From NCBI GenBank assembly GCA_963725035.1, contig CAVRWX010000003.1:1-64000 (forward strand): a stretch of DNA of 64,000 nucleotides, given 5' to 3'. Source of the DNA: JALZKA01 sp963725035 (GTDB lineage Bacteria; Actinomycetota; Thermoleophilia; Solirubrobacterales; 70-9). The position numbers and the translations under genes are program-made. This document shows, piece by piece, positions 18,584 through 27,595 of the stretch. Every line of letters starts with the position of its first letter. Positions within the stretch are counted from its first letter, which is position 1. The notes beneath the pieces are model-generated. The model did not search any database. It worked only from the letters and a program-made list of their open reading frames with translations, and was not told where the DNA came from.

Positions 18584-19631
18584 TTGACCTACCGCTTGCG
18601 ACAAGCAATCTTGATCACCGCGGCTGCGGCGCTGCTCGGGCCCGCGAGTGCGAACGGCTCGGTGTCCGAAGCGACCGACTTCGCCCAGCCTCTCGGCGGC
18701 GTTGAGAGATCTGGCGCCGCGGGCGAGGACAAGACGTACCGCAGCCGTGTGCTCGAAGCGCCGGCGCGCTTCGACCTCGCCGGCATCGAGGGCGAGATGC
18801 GCGAGGCCGAGCTCCGCGGGCGCGTACAGGGCGGCGCTTGGACCGACTGGGCCGAGACGGCGAACGGCGATCCCGTCTGGTTCGGCGGGATGGACGAGCT
18901 TCAGATCCGCGCGCACGGCTGGAAGCCGGCGGGACGAGTGCACTACGTGAGCGTGCCTGAGGCAACTTCTCCGATCTCGGAGACGTGCGGCCGGCGGGGC
19001 TGCGCCGAACGTGATCTCCAGGCGGCAGTGGGGCGCCAACAAGAAGAAGGGGGGTTGCAAGCCGCGAACGCATGCCGGGTACGGGAGGGTGAAGGCAGCG
19101 AGCGTCCACCACACCGTTTCGGCGGTTGACTACTCGGAATCTGAGGCGAAGGGCATGATCCTCGGGATCTGCCGCTTCCACCGCAATTCGAACGGCTGGA
19201 ACGACATCGGCTACAACGCACTCGTCGATCGCTTCGGAAACATCTACGAGGGGCGAGGCGGCGGGCTCGGTCGCGCGGTCATCGGGGCTCACGCTCAGAG
19301 CGTGAACGCGCAGACCACGGGAGTCGCCGTGCTCGGGACTCACACGGAGAATCCTGTTTCCAAGCAGGCGATGAAAGGCCTCGTCAAGTGGCTGGTCTGG
19401 AAGCTGCCGGAGCACGGCCTGGATGGCACGGGCAAGGCGCGCATGGTCTCGGCCGGCGGCGAGAGCGCTCGGTATCCCAAGGGTGAGAGGTTCAAGACTC
19501 TCCGGATCATCGGCCACCGCGTGACCAACTTCACCGCATGCCCGGGCGACGCCCTGGCCGGCCAGCTCTCCGAGCTCCGCAGGAAGGTGATCCGAGAGAT
19601 CGCCGACACGGGCGGCGGCGTAGGCGGCTAG
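18584..19631 (+). CDS. Secreted PGRP/Amidase_2-type N-acetylmuramoyl-L-alanine amidase, frameshifted
   Basis: A TTG at 18584 is preferred because AGGA lies 4 nt upstream and it gives a clean signal peptide (MTYRLRQAILITAAAALL...PASA); another TTG at 18554 abuts its own GGAGGA too closely. After a spacer domain of about 120 residues, the peptidoglycan-recognition/amidase core follows: RRQWGA, the zinc His in ASVHHTVSA, GWNDIGYNALVDRFGNIYEGR, and GHRVTNFTACPGD carrying the later zinc and catalytic His/Cys positions. Two deletions near 18975 and 18998 (a G-run) break the frame before the core. Predicted wall-cleaving enzyme or recognition protein, exported. Confidence 0.8.
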
Positions 19632-19644
19632 CGCGCACGACCTT

Positions 19645-19679
19645 GGTGCCAGGCACCGTGCGGCACGGTGCCTGGCACC
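19645..19679. repeat. 35-nt perfect inverted repeat of the GGTGCCAGGCACC family
   Basis: Arms GGTGCCAGGCACCGTG and its exact complement, 16 bp each, separated by CGG. Sits in the 49-nt gap between the convergent amidase and glycosyltransferase genes, so it could serve as a bidirectional terminator. No T-run. Confidence 0.8.
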
Positions 19680-19680
19680 T

Positions 19681-20811
19681 TTACCTTGCCGCTGGCTCCC
19701 AGGTCTTTGCGGGGCCGTGGCGGATGCGGTCGAGGAGGCCTGCTGCGATCGAGGCGGTGACGGTCACGTAGTAGGCGGCGATGCGGAACGGGAGGGCGGG
19801 GACGACGCGCGCGAGAGCGGCGGCTGCGAGAAGAGCGAGTTGCAGGGCGAGCGTGACGGTGTAGAGCGTTCCCTCGCCCAGCAGCGCGATGTTGGTCCCG
19901 AGCGCGACCAGGTGGAGGAACGGCGTCGCGTAGCGCACGGCGCGGTGGCTGAGGATCTCGTAGGCGTAGGTGGCGCTGTAGCCGCGTGGAGAGAGGATCC
20001 CGTCGTTCAGGAGGATCCCCCAGGCGCGGTTCATCATCCGGCGCTTTCGCTCCCACTCGCCGCCGAGCGTGGGTGCGGCGGGCTCCTCGGCCCGGGCGGC
20101 GGGCTCGTAGATCGCCCTCCTCCCGGCCTTCACCGTCAAGTACGGCAGGCAGAGGTCGTGGCTTCGGTCCGAGGGCATGACCACGTATGAGTCGCGGCGC
20201 ACCGCGTAGATCGCGCCGTTCCCGGCCGTGACGCCGCCAAGGCGGGACTCGAGCGAGCGGACCGCCATCTCGTAGCGCCAGTACGCGCCCTCCTGGTTCT
20301 CTCCGCCGGTCCCGGTCAGCCGGAGCTGTCCGCAGACGTAGCCGACGTCGGGTTCGGTGAACGCGGCGGCAAGGAGCCGAAGGGCGTCCGGCGCCCAGGT
20401 CGCGTTCGCGTCCGAGAAGGCCAGGATCTCGCCGCGCGCCTCGGCGACGGCGGCGTTCTGCGCCTCCACCTTGCCGCCCCGGGGGAGGTCGAGGACGACA
20501 TCCGCGCCGGCCGCCGTGGCGAGCTCAACGGTGCGGTCATCCGAGCCGTCGGAGACGACGATCAACTCCAGGAGCTCCCGCGGGTAGTCGGTCTCGAGCG
20601 CATTCTGGACGCGGCGCTCGATCACGTCCTCCTCGTTGTGGGCGGCGATGATCAACGAGATCGAGGGCTCCCAAGTGCCAGGCACCGGCAAGCCGGAGCC
20701 AGGCACTGAGCGGCGGAGGCGGGCGAGGACGGCGAGCGAGAGCGGATACGTGACGTGCGTGTGCACGATCAGCGCGACGCTGAGCCAGAACGCAACGGCG
20801 AGCGCGGTCAT
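19681..20811 (-). CDS. Membrane-bound family 2 glycosyltransferase
   Basis: 376 residues, intact. One N-terminal membrane helix, then a GT-A domain: ISLIIAAHNEEDVIERRV (about 50-67), donor-binding VVSDGSDD, the DxD-like SDANATW, GAIYAVRRD, and the acceptor region with W. Two or three C-terminal helices follow, as in ICAA/BcsA-like processive or capsule transferases. Residues about 35-46 (VPGSGLPVPGT) are encoded by copies of the dispersed palindrome at 20675-20708, inserted in frame between the helix and the catalytic domain. ATG at 20811 overlaps the stop of the upstream GT4 gene (ATGA), so the two are coupled. Confidence 0.88.
   Translation of the reverse strand: MTALAVAFWLSVALIVHTHVTYPLSLAVLARLRRSVPGSGLPVPGTWEPSISLIIAAHNEEDVIERRVQNALETDYPRELLELIVVSDGSDDRTVELATAAGADVVLDLPRGGKVEAQNAAVAEARGEILAFSDANATWAPDALRLLAAAFTEPDVGYVCGQLRLTGTGGENQEGAYWRYEMAVRSLESRLGGVTAGNGAIYAVRRDSYVVMPSDRSHDLCLPYLTVKAGRRAIYEPAARAEEPAAPTLGGEWERKRRMMNRAWGILLNDGILSPRGYSATYAYEILSHRAVRYATPFLHLVALGTNIALLGEGTLYTVTLALQLALLAAAALARVVPALPFRIAAYYVTVTASIAAGLLDRIRHGPAKTWEPAAR
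20675..20708. repeat. Palindromic repeat pair inside a glycosyltransferase gene
   Basis: GTGCCAGGCACC (20675-20686) and the degenerate GAGCCAGGCACTG (20697-20708). The frame stays open and the insertion falls at a linker between membrane helix and catalytic domain, as expected for a tolerated in-frame element. Confidence 0.65.
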
Positions 20812-21944
20812 CGCCCGCTCTCCACAAGCCGCTCATAAAGCGCGAGCGTCTGGGCGGCGATGGCGTCCCAGGAGTACGGCCCGCTCGCTGCGGCTCGTGC
20901 AGCGGCTTCCAGGCGGGCGCGCTCGGCGGGCTCTTTCAAAACGATGCTGAGCGCTCCGGCGAGCGCCAGGTGGTTGTCGGGCGGCACGAGCTTGATCGTC
21001 TCGCCCTCCCCCGCCGCGGCGACCTCGGGGAAGCCGCCGACGGACGTGGCGACGATCGCCTTGCCGAACGCGAGCGCCGTGTAGAGCACGCCTGACTGCT
21101 CGGCGTCGCGGTATGGAAGCGCGACGACGTCGGCTCGGCGCATCAGCGCCGGCACCTCGGAGTCGGAGACGAAGCGATCGACGAACCGGACTTTCCCTCC
21201 GACTCGCTCTGCCTGGCGCCGAAGCTCGGCCATATCCACTCCGAGCGGGCGCCCGGCGATCCAGACCTCGGCGTTCTCGATATCCATCTCGGCGAACGCG
21301 CGCAGCAGGACGTCGGCGCCCTTGTAGGGGCGGATCAGGCCGAACAGGAGGATCACCGGCCCGGAGGCGCCCTCCAGCTCGGGCGGAAGCGGGCGCTCCG
21401 GCAGCTCGGTCAGGTAGTCGAAGGCGCCGTGTGGGATCACCTCGATCCGCTCTCGAGAGATGCCCGCCTCGGCGAGGCGGGCGGCTCCGTACTCCGACAG
21501 CGCGACGACTGCGTCCATCTTCTCCAGAGCCCCAAGCGATGCCTTCAGGCCCGCCGGCCCGCTGGAATCGCTTGCCCGCAGGAACCCGTGCGCGGTCCAG
21601 ACCTTTGCGGGCGCCTTGGGCAAGAACATGGCGTCGACCCCGGGGAGCGTGAGCCACTGGTAGTGGACGACATCGGCGTCACTGGCGCCGCGGCGGGCGC
21701 GGAGCATTCCGGGCACGTGCTCGGCCAAGCCCAGGGCGCGGCGCTGGAGGCTGCCGGAAGCCATGGAGCTCGAGCGCCGGTAGAAGGATTCGGTGACGCG
21801 ATAGCCCTCGGGATCGGCGACTTCGCCGTGCACGAAGCTCGAAGTAACGAGCTCGACGTCGGCGCCGGCGCGGGCCAGCGCCGCGGCCAGGGCGCGGTCG
21901 AAAGGTGGCGTCTGGGCCGCTGGATCGACGATCTGAACGCGCAT
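20808..21944 (-). CDS. Family 4 glycosyltransferase
   Basis: 378 residues from the ATG at 21944 (MRVQIVDPAAQTPPFDRALA). GT-B fold: the N-terminal acceptor domain includes VVHYQWLTLPG and KVWTAHGFLR, and the C-terminal donor domain carries VILLFGLIRPYKGADVLLRAF, VALPYRDAEQSGVLYTALAFGKAIVAT (the EX7E-type donor site is E/Q-substituted here) and VPPDN. Retaining glycosyl transfer onto a lipid-linked or surface saccharide is likely. Its start is only 17 nt from the start of the divergent GT2 gene at 21962. Confidence 0.88.
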   Translation of the reverse strand: MRVQIVDPAAQTPPFDRALAAALARAGADVELVTSSFVHGEVADPEGYRVTESFYRRSSSMASGSLQRRALGLAEHVPGMLRARRGASDADVVHYQWLTLPGVDAMFLPKAPAKVWTAHGFLRASDSSGPAGLKASLGALEKMDAVVALSEYGAARLAEAGISRERIEVIPHGAFDYLTELPERPLPPELEGASGPVILLFGLIRPYKGADVLLRAFAEMDIENAEVWIAGRPLGVDMAELRRQAERVGGKVRFVDRFVSDSEVPALMRRADVVALPYRDAEQSGVLYTALAFGKAIVATSVGGFPEVAAAGEGETIKLVPPDNHLALAGALSIVLKEPAERARLEAAARAAASGPYSWDAIAAQTLALYERLVESGR

Positions 21945-21961
21945 TCTTGAATGATTGTCGC

Positions 21962-22927
21962 GTGGACCTCTCCTATTGCGTCGTGAACACCGCCGGCCGG
22001 GCGCTTCTTTTGCGCGGCCTCGAGGCGATCCGCGACACTCTCCCGGCCGGAATCGAGGCCGAGGTTCTCGTTCTTGACAACGCATCGGGGGACGGTTCGG
22101 CCGAGGCTGTGCGGGAATGGAACGCGGGTCCGGAGGGTCTTGGCGAGCGCCTGCGCCTGATCGCGCTCGACCGGCGCCGCGGCAAGGCCGAGAACGACAG
22201 CCGGCTCCTCGCCGAAGCCCAGGGTGAGTGGTGCCTGCTCCTCAACGAGGACTCCGAGGTTCGACCGGGCGCGGTCGAAGCGCTGCTGTCCGCGGTCGAC
22301 GGCGAGCCCAAGGTCGCGGTGGCTGGGGCGCAGCTCCTGGGAGAGGATGGTTCCCGCTCTGCGTGCGCGTGGCGCTTTCCCGGCGTTGGCACCGCGCTCG
22401 CGCAGGCCGTGTTCCTCCACCGCGTCTTCGTGACCCAGAGTGGCGGCGCCGAGGTCCGCGAGGTCGGGTGGGTGCAGTCGGCGGCAATGCTGGTGCGACG
22501 CGAGGCGGCGGCGGATGTCGGCTACCTCGACCCCGAGTTCTTCGTCTACTCGGACGAGACGGACTTTCAAAAGCGGCTCCACGACGCCGGCTGGCGGATC
22601 CTCTTCGTGCCGGCCGCCGAGGCTGTCCACCACGAGCAGCTTTCGAACGACCGCGTCGCGGGACGGCGCAGACTCGTCGAGTTCCACCGCAACCGCGACC
22701 TCTACATGCGAAAGCACCACGGCGCCGCGAGCGCCGCTGCGGTGCGAGTGCTGACGGCGTGGAGCTACGCCGTGCGGGCCCTCGTGTCGCTCGTGCTTCC
22801 GGGACGGGACGCGGGCTGGTTCTGGCTCCACGCGCGCCTGGCGCTCAGTCCGAAGGGCGAGGGGATCCGCGAGGCGGCCGCCGAACTGAACGCGAGGCTC
22901 GACCGCGAGGCGGCGGGCGAAGCGTGA
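21962..22927 (+). CDS. Family 2 glycosyltransferase (rhamnosyltransferase-like)
   Basis: 321 residues from the GTG at 21962 (VDLSYCVVNTAGRALLLRGL). GT-A fold: VLVLDNASGDGS (donor site), LLLNEDSEV with the DxD equivalent at ED-S, GWVQSAAMLVRREAAADVG, and FVYSDETDFQKRLHDAGW, the standard acceptor/catalytic stretch of WbbL-like enzymes, then HHEQLS. A C-terminal hydrophobic patch may associate with the membrane. Intact. The next gene starts in its stop codon (GTGA). Confidence 0.87.
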   Translation: MDLSYCVVNTAGRALLLRGLEAIRDTLPAGIEAEVLVLDNASGDGSAEAVREWNAGPEGLGERLRLIALDRRRGKAENDSRLLAEAQGEWCLLLNEDSEVRPGAVEALLSAVDGEPKVAVAGAQLLGEDGSRSACAWRFPGVGTALAQAVFLHRVFVTQSGGAEVREVGWVQSAAMLVRREAAADVGYLDPEFFVYSDETDFQKRLHDAGWRILFVPAAEAVHHEQLSNDRVAGRRRLVEFHRNRDLYMRKHHGAASAAAVRVLTAWSYAVRALVSLVLPGRDAGWFWLHARLALSPKGEGIREAAAELNARLDREAAGEA

Positions 22928-23717
22928 GCGCACCCACCTCCGAGGTCCTGGCCGCGTGGGAGCTCGAGCGGCTCATGCAGAAGGCCGCGGCGACGCGATT
23001 CGAGCGCACGCCGTACGGATTCGTCTGCGCGAGCTCGGAGCTCACGTCGGTCTGGTCGGCGAGCCGGGTGCAGGTCGAGCCCGATGGCGAGTCGCCGACC
23101 ATCGACCAGATGCGCGAGATGGCCGAGCTTCCCTCGCAGTGGCATCCCGAGCTGCGCCACCGGACGGCGATGATCTCCCATTCCGAGCGAGAACCGCGAG
23201 GTGGCCTGGTCGCTCGCGCGCGAAGGCTGGGACGTGACCGAGATATGGCTCCTGATCTGCCGAGTTCCACCGAAGGTCCCTGCGGCGGCGAAGCCCGTCG
23301 AGGGTGAGGCAAGGCGGCGGCTCAAGGGCCGCTTGGGCGTCGAGCACGGCCTGCCGCCGGACAAGACGCGCTCAGTTCGACCGCTATGACGAGCTCCGCG
23401 CTCGCGCCGCCGCCCACTTCGCCTACGGCGGCTACGAGGACGGCAGGCCACTCTCGCTCGCCTCGATGTTCCTGCGCGGCGACATCGCGGCGCTCGAGGA
23501 CGTCGCGACGCTCTCGCGCGCCCGCGGCCGCGGCCTGGGCAAGGCGGCCGTGATGGGAGCGACAGCCGCGGCGCTCCGCCTCTCGGCCCGAGCCGTCTAC
23601 CTATTCGCCGAGCCCGACGTGGCGAAGCGCTTCTACTTCCCGCTGGGCTTCGAGCAGATCGGATCCGCGTGGGACTGCGAGAAGGCCCCGCCGGGTGAGA
23701 AGCGGGACTACCGGTAA
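22924..23717 (+). CDS. GNAT-family N-acetyltransferase, two frameshifts
   Basis: About 264 codons; GTG overlaps the GT2 stop. Bridging +1 breaks near 23190 and 23372 joins an N-terminal half (LAAWELERLMQKAAATRFER, then ENREVAWSLAREGWDVTEIWLL) to a C-terminal GNAT domain. The acetyl-CoA loop is visible as SRARGRGLGKAAVM (R/QxxGxG/A), followed by YLFAEPDVAKRFYFPLGFEQIG, the usual last strand and helix. An acetylation role in the neighbouring polysaccharide locus is possible but unproven. Confidence 0.7.
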
Positions 23718-24040
23718 GTCCAAGCCGTCGGACGGCACGAACAACGGCAGCAATAAAGGGGCTAGTTCGGGCGGTTGGGGATTGAACTGAGGGTTGTGGC
23801 TGCTCAGCAACACAAATCCTCATCTCGGCGGCCAAAACGCTCGGTTTCTCATCGAGGTCGGAGTTGTGCCGCCTATAGCGGTACAACCCCGCCCAAACAT
23901 GTAACGGCGGCTCCGAACCCGCCGCAGCGGCCGATCAATCCCCTTTAGTGCCCAAACAAGACGCGGCGCACCACGACCGCGCCCGCGAAAGACCGCAAGC
24001 GCGGCGAAGCGCGACCGCCAGCCCGCCCCCACGTCCCGCG
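23718..24040. other. 323-nt gene-free stretch between convergent genes
   Basis: Between the GNAT gene (+) and the flippase gene (-). I see no supported coding sequence and no tRNA. It holds the hairpin at 23863-23887 and a GC-rich inverted stretch around 23904-23930. It may contain terminators for both flanking genes. Confidence 0.5.
23863..23887. repeat. Hairpin with 10-bp arms around CTATA
   Basis: GTTGTGCCGC, loop CTATA, GCGGTACAAC; one G-T wobble. The centre CCTATAG...GGTAC resembles the centre of the 42-bp palindromes at 35507 and 39184, so it may be a distant relative. It may act as a terminator between convergent genes. Confidence 0.45.
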
Positions 24041-25576
24041 CTAGGTCCCCCCGCGGTCGACGTCTCTCGCGGCCTGCTCCACAGCCGCCTCTGCCGCGGC
24101 CTCGCGGTCGTCCACATCGCGCCGAAGGACCTCGCCGCTTCGCACCCGCGCGAACAGGGCTCCGAGCCTCTCGCGCTCCTCCTCGGTCAGGAAGCGCGCC
24201 GCCCACAGGCCGGCAGGGAACGCGGCGCAGAGCGCGAGCGTCAGCGCCAAGCCGTCCGCTCCGTCGTGAGGCACGAGCGTCTCCCAGATCGCGATCAGTG
24301 CGGCGGCCAGGAACACGGCTGTCGCAAGGCGGCGCCACTCGTACGGCACGTAGAAGAGGCGGCGGACGATCGCGTACATCAGCGCGACGACCACGGCGTA
24401 CGAGACGAGCAGCGCGACTCCGGCGCCGATGATTCCGTACTCGGGCACCAGGATCAGGTTGAGGCCGACGTTGACGACCACCGCCGTTGCCGTTGCCGGG
24501 AACGACAGCTCGGTGCGGCCCGTCCGGCCGAGGATCACCACCAGCACCAGGTAGAGCGCGTACAGCGCGGTGCCGGCGGCGAGCGGGCCGACCACCTCGT
24601 TCGCCTCGTAGAAGCGCTCGTCGGCCAGAAGGCGGACGAGCCACGGCGCCAGCAGCCACAGGCCGACCACCGCGAACGAGATCACCGCGACGAACCACGA
24701 GACGATCAGGGCGTAGGAGCGCCGCGCCTCGTCGTCGTCGGTGATCGAGTAGGCGAGCGGCGGCCACGCCAGGTGGAAGCCGCGGACCAGGACCTGCATC
24801 CCGTTCGCGAACTTGACAGCGAGCGCATACAGGCCCGCCTCGGCGAGGCCGGCGAGGCGGACGATGATGATCCGGTCGAGGAAGGAGAGCGAGTAGAGCG
24901 TCAGCTCGGCCGGCATCGTTGGCAGCCCGAAGCGGAGCATCCGGCGAAGCAACGGCATCTCGAAGCGAAGCGCGAGCCGCTTGCGCTCGACCCACAGGCG
25001 GCCCGCCAGGAAGAAGACGCCGGTCCCGAAGCTGCCCAAGAGAATCGCCGAGGCGCCGAGGTCCGTCCCCACCACGAGCGTGACCGTGATCGGGATCGTC
25101 ACCAGGACCTGGGCGATCGTGTACTCAAAGTAGAGCCGCGCCCGCTCGTCGAGGCGAAGGAGAGTGAGGACGAACTCCCACAGCGTCAGGTGCCAGAGGC
25201 CGAGGATCGCGAGGCGCGCCAGGCCGGCGTCCTCCTCCTCCAGGAGAGCCTCGGAGATCTCGCCCGCGAACGGCAGGGCGATGAGCGCCGCAATCGTGGT
25301 CGTCCAGAAAAGCGAGGCGAACGCGGTCCGCACCACCGCCTTGGGGTCTTCCCCCGCGAGGTAGTAGAAGCGCAGGATCGCCTCGATCACGCCCAGGCGC
25401 ACCACGATCGAAACCGCGACCAGCGACGCCAGCATCACCTCGGCCGCTCCGTAGTCGGCGGGGCTCAGGTACGCCGTGTAGATCGGCAGCAGGAAGAGCG
25501 CGATCAGCTTGGAGAGGACGCTTGCCGCGGTGTAGGCGGCGCCGGTCGTCGCGAGCCTTCGGAGGTGCTCGAACAT
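24041..25576 (-). CDS. Wzx-like polysaccharide flippase (MOP superfamily)
   Basis: 511 residues from the ATG at 25576. The start MFEHLRRLATTGAAYTAASV and the segment IYTAYLSPADYGAAEVML are typical of RfbX/Wzx translocases, which flip lipid-linked oligosaccharides across the membrane. About 12-14 membrane helices are spread over residues 10-450, followed by a charged Glu/Arg/Ala cytoplasmic tail (about 450-511) that is longer than usual. No Shine-Dalgarno is seen before the ATG; instead the 37-nt hairpin element (25588-25624) ends 11 nt upstream. Long open frames on the opposite strand are GC-rich shadows. Confidence 0.9.
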   Translation of the reverse strand: MFEHLRRLATTGAAYTAASVLSKLIALFLLPIYTAYLSPADYGAAEVMLASLVAVSIVVRLGVIEAILRFYYLAGEDPKAVVRTAFASLFWTTTIAALIALPFAGEISEALLEEEDAGLARLAILGLWHLTLWEFVLTLLRLDERARLYFEYTIAQVLVTIPITVTLVVGTDLGASAILLGSFGTGVFFLAGRLWVERKRLALRFEMPLLRRMLRFGLPTMPAELTLYSLSFLDRIIIVRLAGLAEAGLYALAVKFANGMQVLVRGFHLAWPPLAYSITDDDEARRSYALIVSWFVAVISFAVVGLWLLAPWLVRLLADERFYEANEVVGPLAAGTALYALYLVLVVILGRTGRTELSFPATATAVVVNVGLNLILVPEYGIIGAGVALLVSYAVVVALMYAIVRRLFYVPYEWRRLATAVFLAAALIAIWETLVPHDGADGLALTLALCAAFPAGLWAARFLTEEERERLGALFARVRSGEVLRRDVDDREAAAEAAVEQAARDVDRGGT

Positions 25577-25587
25577 ATTTATTGCGT

Positions 25588-25624
25588 GAGCACCTTTAGG
25601 TGCGAGAGCAGCAGGTGCTGGTAG
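25588..25624 (-). other. 37-nt hairpin element, copy 1, upstream of the flippase start
   Basis: On the minus strand: a CTACCAGCAC...TGCTGCTCTC segment, then stem GCACC-TAAA-GGTGC (25590-25603), then CTC. It shares 31 of 37 positions without gaps with 50981-51017; the central stem pair changes from A-T to G-C between copies, which keeps pairing. It fills most of the 55-nt gap between the ligase stop and the flippase ATG. A short frame of 18 codons (starting ATGATGGACACC) overlaps it, but the changes favour structure over peptide. Confidence 0.5.
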
Positions 25625-25631
25625 GTGTCCA

Positions 25632-27104
25632 TCATTCCCGCAGCGCCAGACCCAGCGCGAGCAGGGCCCACATCGCCGGGTCGATCGCAAAGCCCGCGTA
25701 ACCGAGCGAGTGCACGAAGAGCGCTGCGAATGCGGCCGCGACACCGGCCCGCGCGTTGTTCCGCGAAGGCCAGGGCCGGAAGAGGACGACCGCGGCGAGG
25801 GCAAGCACCGCGAAGTACGGGATGAGGCCGATGATCCCCTGCTCGGCGGCGACGGTGATCGGCTCGGTGTGGCTGACGGGCTTGCGGACCTTGTCCACCT
25901 CGCGCCGGTACGAGGTCGCGAACGAGCCCGAGCCCTGCCCGGCAATCGGTGCGTCCTGGAAGAGGTCGATGCCGCCGCTGATCAGGTTCGTGCGCCCGCT
26001 GGATGTCTCCGCCAGGTCGGTCCGGTCCTTGTCGATCGACTCGTCCGCGGAAGGCCCGCCGACGACGAGGACGAAGCACGCCGCAACGGCACCAAGCGCA
26101 GCCGCAAACGCGAAGCCGCGCATCCCGAAGCGGAACCAGACAAGGAGTCCCAGACCCACCGCCAGCGCCGCGAAGCTCGTCTGCGAGTAGGTGAGGGTGA
26201 GCGCCGCGAGCAAGACGGCCGCCGCGGCGAGCCCAACGACCGCCTCCCGCCGGGGTCGCTGCCAGGCGATCCACGCGCCGATGCCGATCGTGGCGAGCGC
26301 CAGATACCGGCCCAGGACGTTCGGGTCGCGGAAGAGCGAGTTGACGCGGAAATAGAGGTGGAGCTGGTTCGCGTCCTTCAGATCCTTGTTGAGCAGCAGG
26401 TCCCGCGTCACGTATTGCCAAAGCGCCACGACGGCGAAGCCGAGCGCAACGACCACCGAGGCGAGCAGGACCTGGCCGACGAGCTTTCGATGCCAGCGGA
26501 CGTCGCGAAGGAGCGCGAGCATTGCGGCGAAGGGAGCGAGGAAGAACGCGACCGTCCGGACTGCGTTCGTCGGGTTGTCCGACCACGCGGTGCCCAGCGC
26601 GTAAACGACGAGCGAAATGGCGAGGGCGATCGCGAGGTAGTGGACTGCGGGCGGCTCGTCCCTGTTGGGAGCGCTCGCGGTCCGCAACTCATGCTCGCGC
26701 CGGGCAAGGCACAGCCAGAGCCCGCGCAGAAAGCCGCCGGCGATCACGCCGTAGAGGGGGATGAGGAGGAAGTTCGTCTCGCCGCCGATCTGAATCGGCA
26801 GGCGGAGCGGCAGGACTGCGAACGCCGCGATCGCAAACGCGGCCGGGACGCGCTGGAATGTCGCCGCGGTGGCGCCGAGCGCCGTCCCGCCCAGGATCAG
26901 CGCCAGCACAAGCGCTCCCGGCTGGGAGGTGAACTGGTCGAAGCGTTCCTCGCCCCACACCTCGCCTGCAAGCAGCGCGACCGCGGCCGCCAGGCCGACG
27001 CCCATCGCGGCGTAGCGATAGCGCGGCTCGATCAGGACGAGCGACGCGCCGGTGCCGCCGCAGGCAATCAGCACGCCCAGGATCTCGAGGGCCGAGGCGC
27101 TCAC
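25632..27104 (-). CDS. O-antigen ligase/polymerase-like membrane protein (WaaL/Wzy type)
   Basis: 490 residues from GTG at 27104, which overlaps the stop of the upstream gene. About 11-12 membrane helices. The extracytoplasmic loop after the ninth or so helix contains SGRTNLISGGIDLFQDAPIAGQGSGSF, matching the Wzy_C pattern (R...G...PI.G.G.G.F), and HTEPITVAAEQGIIGLIPYF, with the His characteristic of O-antigen ligases. Expected to polymerise or ligate lipid-linked glycans outside the membrane. It fits with the flippase downstream and CapD upstream in the same run. Confidence 0.88.
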   Translation of the reverse strand: MSASALEILGVLIACGGTGASLVLIEPRYRYAAMGVGLAAAVALLAGEVWGEERFDQFTSQPGALVLALILGGTALGATAATFQRVPAAFAIAAFAVLPLRLPIQIGGETNFLLIPLYGVIAGGFLRGLWLCLARREHELRTASAPNRDEPPAVHYLAIALAISLVVYALGTAWSDNPTNAVRTVAFFLAPFAAMLALLRDVRWHRKLVGQVLLASVVVALGFAVVALWQYVTRDLLLNKDLKDANQLHLYFRVNSLFRDPNVLGRYLALATIGIGAWIAWQRPRREAVVGLAAAAVLLAALTLTYSQTSFAALAVGLGLLVWFRFGMRGFAFAAALGAVAACFVLVVGGPSADESIDKDRTDLAETSSGRTNLISGGIDLFQDAPIAGQGSGSFATSYRREVDKVRKPVSHTEPITVAAEQGIIGLIPYFAVLALAAVVLFRPWPSRNNARAGVAAAFAALFVHSLGYAGFAIDPAMWALLALGLALRE

Positions 27105-27595
27105 TCGCCCTCCCCCTGGGTGCATGGATCGCCGAAGGTCAGGACGTCGCCCTCGACATCCTCACCGACGTTGCCTACGCGGACATCGAGGCGCTTCGGG
27201 TAGACCATCACCCGGTCCTCCTCGGGAATCGTCACCCGCAACCGGTACCGGCCGGGCTCGACCTTCTCGCCCTCGTCGTCGCGGCCGTCCCAAAGGCAGG
27301 TGACCGGCACCTCGTCTTCGAGCGCAATCGACGCAGCCAGCGTCCGGGCGACGACCTGGTCGCGGCCGACGATCTCGACCTTCGCCTCGTCTGAGTCGAA
27401 GCGGACGAAGAACCCGATCTCAGCGGCGGGACGGTCCCGGAATTCGCTCGGGAAGTTCGTCACCTCGAGCGCCAGGTCGGGCGTCCGGGCGCGGTAGACC
27501 AAGAGCCCGAGCGCAACGGACGCCACCAGGAGTGCGACGAGTCCCGCCGCCCCAAGCCGGCTCACGGGCGCAGCCGGCGACCCCGATGCGTTCAA
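27101..27595 (-). CDS. Membrane-anchored FlgD Ig-like domain protein
   Basis: 164 residues, one N-terminal membrane helix (about 14-34), then an extracytoplasmic beta-domain. The segment VTCLWDGRDDEGEKVEPGRYRLRV is the FlgD-type Ig-like pattern (W.G.D..G....G.Y..). No flagellar gene is nearby, so this is not flagellar hook assembly here. A structural or adaptor role in the polysaccharide/envelope operon is inferred. ATG at 27595 overlaps the stop of the LytR_C gene before it; its own stop overlaps the ligase start. Confidence 0.65.
   Translation of the reverse strand: MNASGSPAAPVSRLGAAGLVALLVASVALGLLVYRARTPDLALEVTNFPSEFRDRPAAEIGFFVRFDSDEAKVEIVGRDQVVARTLAASIALEDEVPVTCLWDGRDDEGEKVEPGRYRLRVTIPEEDRVMVYPKRLDVRVGNVGEDVEGDVLTFGDPCTQGEGE

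Noticed and set aside
23948..25624. Long plus-strand open frame (558 codons) opposite the flippase gene
   Set aside because: Arg/Gln/Glu-rich shadow of a GC-rich gene; no domain, and the minus strand has a clear membrane protein. The same reasoning removes the long frames opposite capD (29494-31899) and gyrA (56976-58847).
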